Position numbers and translations under genes: made by a program
DNA from: an uncultured bacterium
GTDB lineage: Bacteria; Actinomycetota; Coriobacteriia; Coriobacteriales; Coriobacteriaceae
NCBI GenBank assembly: GCA_905214905.1
Contig: CAJMNK010000026.1
Span: 1-24,833 of the forward strand
Length of the DNA stretch: 24,833 nt
Reading direction: 5' to 3'
Notes under the pieces: generated by a model
What the model saw: the letters and a program-made list of their open reading frames with translations, nothing else
Database searches by the model: none
Told to the model about the DNA's origin: nothing
Part shown: positions 6,703-12,940 of the stretch, in pieces
Layout: every line of letters starts with the position of its first letter
How positions within the stretch are numbered: the stretch's first letter is position 1

Positions 6703-7956
6703 ATGGAAAGACGCGAACATACATACGGTTATGAGGATGCCATGGGCGTCACACCGCCTCCCTGGACGGGTCCGGCGGTGGGCCTCATGGACCTCGATGC
6801 GTTTTTTGCGAGCGTGGAGATGCTCGATCATCCCGAGTGGCGCGGCAAGCCGCTCATCGTGGGCGGAGACGCCGATTCGCGTGGCGTCGTGTCCACGTGT
6901 TCGTATGAGGCGCGTCGCTTTGGCGTGCACTCTGCCATGGCCTCGGCCGAGGCGCGGCGCCTGTGCCCGCAGGCCATTTGGACGCATGGGCATTTTGATC
7001 GCTACCGCGAGGTGAGCGCGCAGGTCATGGCGATTCTCGCCGACGAGACGCCGCGCGTGGAGCGCGTATCCATCGACGAAGCCTTTATAGATATCACACC
7101 GGGCCGCTTTGCGCCCGAAGACCCGCTGCTGGTTGCGCGGCGTATAAGCGACCGCGTGGCAGCGCTGGGAGTGACCTGCTCCATTGGCGTGGGCTGCAAC
7201 AAGACGGTCGCAAAGATCGCAAGCGAGCGGGACAAGCCGTTTGGGCTGACCATCGTGCGCCCCGGAACCGAGCAGCGCTTTTTGGCCGCACTGCCGGTAT
7301 CTGCCATGAGCGGCATCGGGCGCTCGGCCGAGGAGCGACTGCGCCGCATGCGCATCTACACGCTCGGCGAGCTGTCACGTGCACCGGAATCCACCTTGGC
7401 CTCTATTTTTGGTGTCAACGGCGAGCGCATGCGCCAGCGTGCGCTGGGACTCGAGGTTTCCGAAGTCACGAGTCTGGACGAGGAACGCGAGGTTAAATCG
7501 GTGAGCAATGAGCGCACCTTTGCGAAAGATTTGACTGAGCGTGGGGACATCGAAGCGGCGATTGCGCTGTTGGGAGAGTCAGTGGGACGCCGTCTGCGCC
7601 GTCAGGGACTAACGGGCGCCACGGTGACGCTCAAGCTCAAGTATTCGTATGGAAGCGGGCGAACGGCGCAGCGGCGGCTTCCCCACCCCACCGACGACGA
7701 GAATATCTTTGTTGCCGTGGCGCTCGAGCTGCTCGACAATATCTGGCAAGAAGGCATGCACGTGCGTCTGGCAGGTATCGGAATGAGCGACTTCAATCAC
7801 CAAGGCGGTATCCAAACCGACCTGTTCTGCGAAGTCGACGACCGCGGGGCCCAATCCAGCGACCGACGCGACCTCTCCGTCGCTATCGACGCCGTCCGAG
7901 ACAAGTTCGGCGACACCGCCCTATCCTTCGGCCGCCAATCCCGCTTCAACGATTAA
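6703..7956 (+). CDS. dinB: DNA polymerase IV (Y-family translesion polymerase)
   Basis: A Y-family polymerase that copies damaged DNA with low fidelity. Counting from ATG 6703 (417 residues), the palm carries Asp30 in LMDLDAFFASVE and Asp125-Glu126 in RVSIDEAF, matching the metal ligands of DinB. The steric-gate position is Phe35. The helix-hairpin-helix thumb region (VSAMSGIGRSAEERL) and little-finger domain follow, and a QTDLF motif at 371-375 fits a beta-clamp binding peptide. The start is uncertain: ATG 6703 has no ribosome site but coincides with the predicted transcript start, while ATG 6742 (codon 14) has GAGGA 4 nt upstream and is closer to family length. It is the only plus-strand gene in the window, diverging from rpsP and converging on rsfS. 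I see no recognisable LexA box. Confidence 0.95.
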   Translation: MERREHTYGYEDAMGVTPPPWTGPAVGLMDLDAFFASVEMLDHPEWRGKPLIVGGDADSRGVVSTCSYEARRFGVHSAMASAEARRLCPQAIWTHGHFDRYREVSAQVMAILADETPRVERVSIDEAFIDITPGRFAPEDPLLVARRISDRVAALGVTCSIGVGCNKTVAKIASERDKPFGLTIVRPGTEQRFLAALPVSAMSGIGRSAEERLRRMRIYTLGELSRAPESTLASIFGVNGERMRQRALGLEVSEVTSLDEEREVKSVSNERTFAKDLTERGDIEAAIALLGESVGRRLRRQGLTGATVTLKLKYSYGSGRTAQRRLPHPTDDENIFVAVALELLDNIWQEGMHVRLAGIGMSDFNHQGGIQTDLFCEVDDRGAQSSDRRDLSVAIDAVRDKFGDTALSFGRQSRFND

Positions 7957-7968
7957 CCGCCTTTGGGC

Positions 7969-8013
7969 AAAAAGAAAAAAACCGAACCGCCCAACAAAGA
8001 TGAGCGGTTCGGT
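7969..8013 (-). terminator. Rho-independent terminator after rsfS
   Basis: A perfect 10-bp stem (arms 7981-7990 and 8004-8013, 13-nt loop) is followed on the minus strand by seven T, C, then five T. It ends the rplU-to-rsfS transcription unit. Read on the plus strand it has no T tract, so it should terminate dinB poorly if at all. Confidence 0.85.
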
Positions 8014-8041
8014 GAACGGTAGGAATGATATTTTTATCCCT

Positions 8042-8057
8042 GTCCCAGAAAAATCAT
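8042..8057. repeat. 16-bp repeat, copy 2 (abutting the rsfS stop)
   Basis: Identical to positions 3-18 and in the same orientation. It begins immediately 3' of the rsfS stop codon, between the gene and its terminator hairpin. Confidence 0.5.
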
Positions 8058-8513
8058 TTAGAGGAGGTCGAGGGGGAGCTGGGGAGCGTCTCCCCAGAGT
8101 TTCTCGAGGCGGTAGAAGTCGCGGGCTTCGGGAGTGAAGACGTGGACGACAACCGAACCGTAGTCCATGAGCATCCAGGTCTTCTGCTCACGGCCCTCGA
8201 TGGAGAACGGATGCTCGCCGCAAGCCTCGGCGACCTTCTCCTCGATCTCGTCGACGATCGAATCGACCTGACGGTTATTGGTACCGGTGGCGAGCACAAA
8301 GTAATCGCACACGTCGGAGAGCTCGGTCAGATCGAGCACCTGCACGTCCTCGCCTTTCTTGTCGTAGGCGGCCTGCGCGGCGGCGCGGGCGACATCCTCG
8401 GCGGCGACACCGCTCGTGGACAGCGAGGCAGCGGTGCGGTCGGACGTGGCAACGAAGCTCTTGTGCTCCACATCTTTAAGAATCTGCTCGTCGGTCATGG
8501 TCTCATCGGCCAT
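8058..8513 (-). CDS. rsfS: Ribosomal silencing factor RsfS
   Basis: RsfS (RsfA/YbeB/Iojap family) binds L14 on the 50S subunit and blocks joining with 30S when nutrients are short. The conserved core covers about residues 40-151: ARAAAQAAYDKKGEDVQVLDL, then DYFVLATGTNNRQVDSI, then GREQKTWMLMDYGSVVVHVF and the RDFYRLEKLWGDA end. At 151 residues it is longer than the usual 105-120 because of a 35-residue N-terminal extension rich in Thr, Ser and Ala. ATG 8513 has AGAGG 7 nt upstream. It is the last gene of the rplU-rpmA-obgE-nadD-yqeK-rsfS block, 27 bp after yqeK and followed by a strong terminator. Confidence 0.95.
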   Translation of the reverse strand: MADETMTDEQILKDVEHKSFVATSDRTAASLSTSGVAAEDVARAAAQAAYDKKGEDVQVLDLTELSDVCDYFVLATGTNNRQVDSIVDEIEEKVAEACGEHPFSIEGREQKTWMLMDYGSVVVHVFTPEARDFYRLEKLWGDAPQLPLDLL

Positions 8514-8540
8514 GGAATACCTCTTTCTAGACAGCCCGAG

Positions 8541-9149
8541 CTAGTGCAGCTGGGCGTAATGGTTGTAAATCGTAATAGCCGTGGGATAAAGATAACGCCC
8601 GGTCTGGATCACATAGACCAGACCCTGCGCAAAACAGGAGAAGAACAACTCGTCGAGCGAGGACTTCCCCACCATCTTGCGCAGCGCATGGGCATAATCG
8701 CCGTGGCGGTTGGGTTCGATGGCATCGGCCACAAAGACCACCATATCGAGCGGCGTCATGTCGCAGGCACCCACGGTGTGACGGTCGACAGCCTGGAAAA
8801 CGGCCGGCGACAGCTCGGGAAAAAGCTGCGGAAGCTCATAGGCGGCAACAGGGCCATGCAAAAGCGGCGTCGCAGCGGAAGGAGAGCCGGCAACCTTGAT
8901 GCCATAATGAAGCGCGCGGGCCACGAGCTCGTCATCGGAAAGCACCTTGTCCCAGTCGTGGATCAAGCCGGCGGCAACGGCATCAAAGCGGTCAACGCCG
9001 TAGACCTCGGCCAGATGAAGTGCGGTCTCGGCAACACCAAGCGAATGCACATAGCGCTTGCGCTTATCCTTCATGCGAACATCGAGCAGCCCACGGATAC
9101 GCGCCAGCAGCGCGCGCTCATCGCCCTCAAACTGATCCTCTACCGACAA
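8541..9149 (-). CDS. yqeK: HD-domain hydrolase, YqeK family (probable Ap4A hydrolase)
   Basis: A 202-residue HD-superfamily metal-dependent phosphohydrolase. Members of the YqeK family hydrolyse diadenosine tetraphosphate (Ap4A) symmetrically to ADP. Visible metal-ligand candidates are His35 (YVHSLGVA), His64-Asp65 (GLIHDWDK), His98 (LLHGP), His124 (DRHTVG) and Asp142 (FVADAIEPNR). The start is probably TTG 9149, with a poor GGGGG ribosome-binding site; the nearby ATG at 9162 is out of frame and the next in-frame ATG would remove the first helix. The nadD-yqeK-rsfS order is also typical of Firmicutes. The Ap4A assignment follows the family, not this protein. Confidence 0.9.
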   Translation of the reverse strand: MSVEDQFEGDERALLARIRGLLDVRMKDKRKRYVHSLGVAETALHLAEVYGVDRFDAVAAGLIHDWDKVLSDDELVARALHYGIKVAGSPSAATPLLHGPVAAYELPQLFPELSPAVFQAVDRHTVGACDMTPLDMVVFVADAIEPNRHGDYAHALRKMVGKSSLDELFFSCFAQGLVYVIQTGRYLYPTAITIYNHYAQLH

Positions 9150-9161
9150 CGTAGACCCCCA

Positions 9162-9839
9162 TCACTCAAAATCTTCTTGGCCCAAATCGGCATATAGCCT
9201 GCGTTTGCGAATGTAGCCGAGCACGGACTCGCTCGTAAGATAACGCACACTCATACCGCGGGCAACACGCTTGCGAATGTTCGTCGAGCTGATCGCCAGC
9301 GCCGGAATCTGAATATAGCGCACGTCAAACGGCAGGCCCGACTCTTTGATGCGAGCACGCGCCGTATCGATATCAAAGCCCGGTCGCGTCGCCGCAATAA
9401 ACGTGGCAAGCTCGGCGATTCGTTCGGCATCATGCCAGGTCACAATATCGATGATCGCGTCGGCGCCCGTAATAAAGTAGAGCTTTACCTGCGGCGGGTA
9501 AAAGTCGCGAAGGGCATGAAGCGTATCGGCCGTGTAGGTTACGCCCGGACGGTCGATCTCGAACCGACTCGCCAAAAAGGCCGGGTTCGCGGCGGTGGCG
9601 AGGACCGTCATGGCATAACGGTCCTCGGCAGGCGTCACCGGCTTGTCAAGCTTAAAAGCAGGAGAGCCCGCCGGCATAAAGAGAACAGCGTCCAAGTTGA
9701 GCGACTCGCGCGCCTGCTCGGCAGTCACCAGGTGCCCGTAATGAATCGGGTCAAATGTGCCGCCCATAATGCCAAGCCGAAACTCTTTGCCCTCTTTTAT
9801 GGGCAGCTCGGGCAAACCGATTCCACCGCGCAGCGACAT
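9162..9839 (-). CDS. nadD: Nicotinate-nucleotide adenylyltransferase
   Basis: NadD joins ATP and nicotinate mononucleotide to make deamido-NAD, an essential step of NAD synthesis. The 225-residue protein carries the nucleotidyltransferase signature GGTFDPIHYGH (26-36) and the second phosphate-binding motif ISSTNIR (183-189); the FITGADAI segment (122-129) is also typical. About 20 residues precede the first beta strand, slightly more than usual. ATG 9839 lies 3 bp after the obgE stop, so expression is probably coupled to obgE. Confidence 0.95.
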   Translation of the reverse strand: MSLRGGIGLPELPIKEGKEFRLGIMGGTFDPIHYGHLVTAEQARESLNLDAVLFMPAGSPAFKLDKPVTPAEDRYAMTVLATAANPAFLASRFEIDRPGVTYTADTLHALRDFYPPQVKLYFITGADAIIDIVTWHDAERIAELATFIAATRPGFDIDTARARIKESGLPFDVRYIQIPALAISSTNIRKRVARGMSVRYLTSESVLGYIRKRRLYADLGQEDFE

Positions 9840-9842
9840 GGC

Positions 9843-11309
9843 TTACTCGCCCTCCGGGGTCTCGACATCGTCCTCGGCATCCGTCGCATCGACAACCTCG
9901 ACGCCCTCATTCGCAGCATCGGTCACGTCAATGGCCTCAACGGCAACGTCCTCGCCAGCATCCTCGAGCTCCTCGTACTCTGAGAAGTCCTCAGCGCCCT
10001 CAAAGTCAAAGGCGCGCTGGCAAATGCGGACCTCGTCGCCCGCACGGCAACCGGCCTTCTCGAGCGCGTCGTCAACACCCATACGCGCAAACTTATGCTG
10101 CAGGTAAATGACGGCTTCCTCATTTTCCCAGTCGGTCTGAATGACCATGCGCTCGATGGCACGACCGACCACGCGGAAGGCACCGGGCTCTTCCTGGACA
10201 ATGCGGAAACGCTTTTCACGCTGCAGGCGACGGCGCTCCCACTCATCATCGCGCAGAACGACCGGCTCATCGGAGACAGCCAACTCGGCGCGCAGCTTAG
10301 CCACCTGCTCGCCCACGGCAAGCATCAGCGTGTTGAGGCCGGCGCCCGTCACAGCAGACACGGCAAAGAACATATGTCCATCGTCGAGCGCTGCGCGCTT
10401 GAGGTCGGCAATCTTGTCGGCCGTGCCCGGCGCATCGCACTTGTTGGCAACGACGATCTGCGGACGCTCCGAAAGCTCGGCGCCATACTGCTCGAGCTCG
10501 CGGTTGATGATGCGATAGTCCTCAACCGGATCGCGATCCTCAAAACCGCCCGTCATGTCGACGACATGCATGATCAGCGCCGTACGCTCAATGTGGCGCA
10601 GGAACTGGTGACCCAGGCCCTTGCCTTCGCTCGCGCCCTCAATAAGGCCGGGGACGTCGGCAACGACGTAAGAATATTCGCCGGCACGCACCATGCCGAG
10701 GTTTGGCACGAGCGTGGTAAACGGGTAGTCGGCAATCTTAGGACGGGCGGCACTCATGCGCGCGATGAGCGATGACTTACCCACCGAGGGGAAGCCCACG
10801 AGTGCGGCATCGGCCATGAGCTTCATCTCGAGCTCAATCCAGTGCTCCTCGGCCGGCTCGCCTAGCTGGGCAAACGCGGGCGCGCGACGCACCGACGTCA
10901 CAAAGTGAGTGTTGCCCAGGCCGCCGGCGCCACCGGGCGCCACGACGACGCGCTCGCCGTCGTGTACCAGGTCGGCAATCTCGAGCATCGGGGTCTGCGT
11001 CTCGGGATCGAGCTCGCGAACTACGGTGCCCATAGGGACCTTGAGAATCAGGTCCTCGCCACTCTTACCGTTACGACGGGCACCCTGCCCGTGCGTGCCG
11101 CGCTCGGCGCGGAAGTGATGCTTAAAGCGGTAATCGATCAGCGAGGAAAGCTGAGCGTCGGCCTGGATGACGACGTTGCCGCCACGACCGCCGTCGCCGC
11201 CATCGGGGCCGCCCTTGGGAACAAATGCCTCGCGCCTAAACGACATGCATCCGGCTCCGCCGTCGCCGCCGCACACGTTGATGCGGCTGATATCGGTGAA
11301 CTGTGACAA
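9843..11309 (-). CDS. obgE: GTPase Obg/CgtA
   Basis: Obg is an essential GTPase that acts in late 50S assembly and links growth to nucleotide status. The 488-residue protein has the glycine-rich Obg domain (about 1-160, with CGGDGGAGCMSFRREAFVPKGGPDGGDGG split over 13-41), then the G domain with the P-loop GFPSVGKSS (172-180), DVPG (218-221) and NKCD (289-292). An OCT domain follows (about 350-432), with an acidic tail from about 438. The start is TTG 11309 with AGGAGG about 8 nt upstream. A terminator-like hairpin separates it from rpmA, so its level may be lower than that of the ribosomal proteins. Confidence 0.97.
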   Translation of the reverse strand: MSQFTDISRINVCGGDGGAGCMSFRREAFVPKGGPDGGDGGRGGNVVIQADAQLSSLIDYRFKHHFRAERGTHGQGARRNGKSGEDLILKVPMGTVVRELDPETQTPMLEIADLVHDGERVVVAPGGAGGLGNTHFVTSVRRAPAFAQLGEPAEEHWIELEMKLMADAALVGFPSVGKSSLIARMSAARPKIADYPFTTLVPNLGMVRAGEYSYVVADVPGLIEGASEGKGLGHQFLRHIERTALIMHVVDMTGGFEDRDPVEDYRIINRELEQYGAELSERPQIVVANKCDAPGTADKIADLKRAALDDGHMFFAVSAVTGAGLNTLMLAVGEQVAKLRAELAVSDEPVVLRDDEWERRRLQREKRFRIVQEEPGAFRVVGRAIERMVIQTDWENEEAVIYLQHKFARMGVDDALEKAGCRAGDEVRICQRAFDFEGAEDFSEYEELEDAGEDVAVEAIDVTDAANEGVEVVDATDAEDDVETPEGE

Positions 11310-11325
11310 CAGAATCGCCTCCTAC

Positions 11326-11369
11326 AAAAAAGAGGGAGACCCTTGAATCCTAAAACTCAAGTGCCTCCC
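11326..11369 (-). terminator. Terminator or attenuator between rpmA and obgE
   Basis: On the minus strand the arms at 11369-11357 and 11346-11334 form a 13-pair stem with one mismatch and one G-T pair, closed by a 10-nt loop. It is followed by TCT then six T (11331-11326). No good promoter is visible between it and obgE, so it probably acts as a partial terminator that sets obgE below rplU-rpmA. Confidence 0.75.
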
Positions 11370-11394
11370 ACATATGTGCTCTATGAAGGGTGAA

Positions 11395-11652
11395 TTACGC
11401 GTTCGCGAGCGGGCGTACGCTGACCCTGTGCTTGATACCCTTGTGGAACTCAACGGTACCGTCGACCAGCGCGAACAGCGTGTCGTCCTTGCCACGGCCA
11501 ACGTTCTCACCCGGGTGGATGTGAGTGCCGTGCTGACGGACGAGAATCGTGCCCGTGGTTACCGTCTGGCCGGCATAGCGCTTCGTGCCAAGGCGCTGAC
11601 CGCGGGAGTCACGGCCATTACGGGAGGAACCGAGTCCTTTTTTGTGTGCCAT
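11395..11652 (-). CDS. rpmA: Large ribosomal subunit protein L27
   Basis: L27, whose N-terminal tail reaches the peptidyl-transferase centre. The 85-residue sequence starts MAHKKGLGSSRNGRDS and includes KRYAGQTVTTGTILVRQ and HPGENVGRGKDDTLFA, diagnostic of the family. The N-terminus is the mature form, without the cleavable extension found in Firmicutes, and no gene for the processing protease Prp (YsxB) lies in the 33-bp gap to rplU. ATG 11652 has AGTAGG about 8 nt upstream. Confidence 0.98.
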   Translation of the reverse strand: MAHKKGLGSSRNGRDSRGQRLGTKRYAGQTVTTGTILVRQHGTHIHPGENVGRGKDDTLFALVDGTVEFHKGIKHRVSVRPLANA

Positions 11653-11685
11653 TGTGTATACCTACTCTTTCGTTACGAGTGTAAT

Positions 11686-12060
11686 CTACTCGGCGACGGG
11701 AGCCTCGGCAACAGCCTCGGCCTCTGCCTTGACAGCCTTCTTGGCGCGGGACGTAGCCTGGACCTTCACGATCTTCAGCTTGGTGAGCTGCTGACGGTGA
11801 CCCTTCAGACGACGATAGCGCTTACGCTTGTGGAACTTGAAGACCAGCTGCTTCTCGCCCTTGAACTGCTCAACGATCTGAGCGGTAACCTTGGCCTTGG
11901 CCAGCTTGTCGGGATCGGTGACGATCTTCTTACCATCGTTGAGGAAGATAACCGGCAGAGTGACCTTGTCGCCCTCATTGCCCTCGATCTTCTCGACGGT
12001 GATGACATCGTCGGTGGCGACCTTGTACTGCTTGCCGCCCGTGTTAACGATTGCGTACAT
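11686..12060 (-). CDS. rplU: Large ribosomal subunit protein L21
   Basis: L21, a 23S-binding protein of the 50S subunit. The start MYAIVNTGGKQYKV fixes the N-terminus at ATG 12060; the in-frame ATG at 12081 would add seven residues and lacks a ribosome site, whereas AAGGG lies about 9-10 nt before 12060. The core ends with FKFHKRKRYRRLKGHRQQLT followed by KIVKVQA. The product is 124 residues against the usual 100-105, owing to an Ala/Lys/Glu tail of about 20 residues. It heads the ribosomal block, with a promoter at 12103-12131. Confidence 0.96.
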   Translation of the reverse strand: MYAIVNTGGKQYKVATDDVITVEKIEGNEGDKVTLPVIFLNDGKKIVTDPDKLAKAKVTAQIVEQFKGEKQLVFKFHKRKRYRRLKGHRQQLTKLKIVKVQATSRAKKAVKAEAEAVAEAPVAE

Positions 12061-12102
12061 GTTTACTTGCCCTTCATGCATCAGTTAGTGCAACAGCCGA
12101 AT

Positions 12103-12131
12103 ATAGTAGCAGGCGAAAATACCCCCGTCAA
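12103..12131 (-). promoter_or_regulatory. Promoter of rplU
   Basis: On the minus strand TTGACG (12131-12126) is followed by 17 bp and TACTAT (12108-12103). The -35 overlaps the stop codon of the upstream radical-SAM-linked gene, so the ribosomal block can be transcribed independently of the rod-shape operon. The leader would be about 35-40 nt. Confidence 0.65.
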
Positions 12132-12940
12132 CGAGTATGTGGAGCAAATCCACAAGTTCGCACAGGTATGGGGCTGACGAGTCGGCCCTCGTCGTCCTCG
12201 CATGCTTGATTCTGACGCTCGACATCGTAGGAGCAGATGGTCACGAGGTCTTGCATACCGGTGGAAACAATAGGTGCATCCACGCCCGGGGTCAAGCCCT
12301 GCAACAAAACATCAGCAGCAGAAAGCAAAATTTCCGGACGCATGGAGCCTTCGTTGTCGGCATGGGTGTCGAGCATGAGCACCAAATGGTCCGGGCGCTC
12401 CCCCGCCGTGAGCTCATAGCCCACGAGTGTGTGATCCAAATCCAAGCGCTTGCTCTTTTTGCCGCGCGCGTAGTCGATGCCATGGTCCGCGCGCAGCGTG
12501 TCGATCGCACGACGCACCTCGTCGGGGCTTACGGGCGCCTCGGGATCCAAGTGCAGGTCGATGCGATACGACAGGCGCGTGAGCTGCGCCGTCAACGCCG
12601 GCGTGCGCACGTCGATGTACGCCGCCTCGATGGGCGCCAGATCGGCCGGAGACGCCGCAGCCAGGCGCCCAAACGCCTCGTCGAGCGCCACGAACTCGGT
12701 CATAAACAGGTCATACCACTCGCAGGTCGACGACGTACCAACCGGTAGCGCCGAAGAGAAGCCCACGCGCATGTGCGGAGAGAAGCCCTGCGTGACGGCA
12801 TAGGGAAGTCCCGCACGGCGCACGATGCGCTCAATGGTATGGATTACTTCGAGATGGCCCAGGTACTTAAGGCGGTCGCGCTTGCCATAGCGAACACGAA
12901 GCCTAAAGAGCGAGGGGTTGTCGGTCAGGCGCTCACTCAT
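12128..12940 (-). CDS. Radical-SAM-linked protein, DUF2344/TIGR03936 family
   Basis: A 270-residue cytoplasmic protein of unknown function that is nearly always encoded beside, or fused to, a TIGR03960-type radical-SAM protein. The N-terminal signature FRLRVRYGKRDRLKYLGHLE, then RAGLPYAVTQGFSPHMRVGFSSALPVGTSS (in two adjoining parts, about 42-71), is characteristic. The C-terminus is less conserved. Its ATG at 12940 overlaps the stop of the upstream radical-SAM gene as ATGA, so the two are translationally coupled and probably work together. Family assignment is by recognition; no enzymatic role is established. Confidence 0.88.
   Translation of the reverse strand: MSERLTDNPSLFRLRVRYGKRDRLKYLGHLEVIHTIERIVRRAGLPYAVTQGFSPHMRVGFSSALPVGTSSTCEWYDLFMTEFVALDEAFGRLAAASPADLAPIEAAYIDVRTPALTAQLTRLSYRIDLHLDPEAPVSPDEVRRAIDTLRADHGIDYARGKKSKRLDLDHTLVGYELTAGERPDHLVLMLDTHADNEGSMRPEILLSAADVLLQGLTPGVDAPIVSTGMQDLVTICSYDVERQNQACEDDEGRLVSPIPVRTCGFAPHTR

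Noticed and set aside
6703..6745. LexA/SOS box at dinB
   Set aside because: No GAAC-N4-GTTC or CTGT-N8-ACAG type palindrome; the nearest GAAC has no properly spaced partner.
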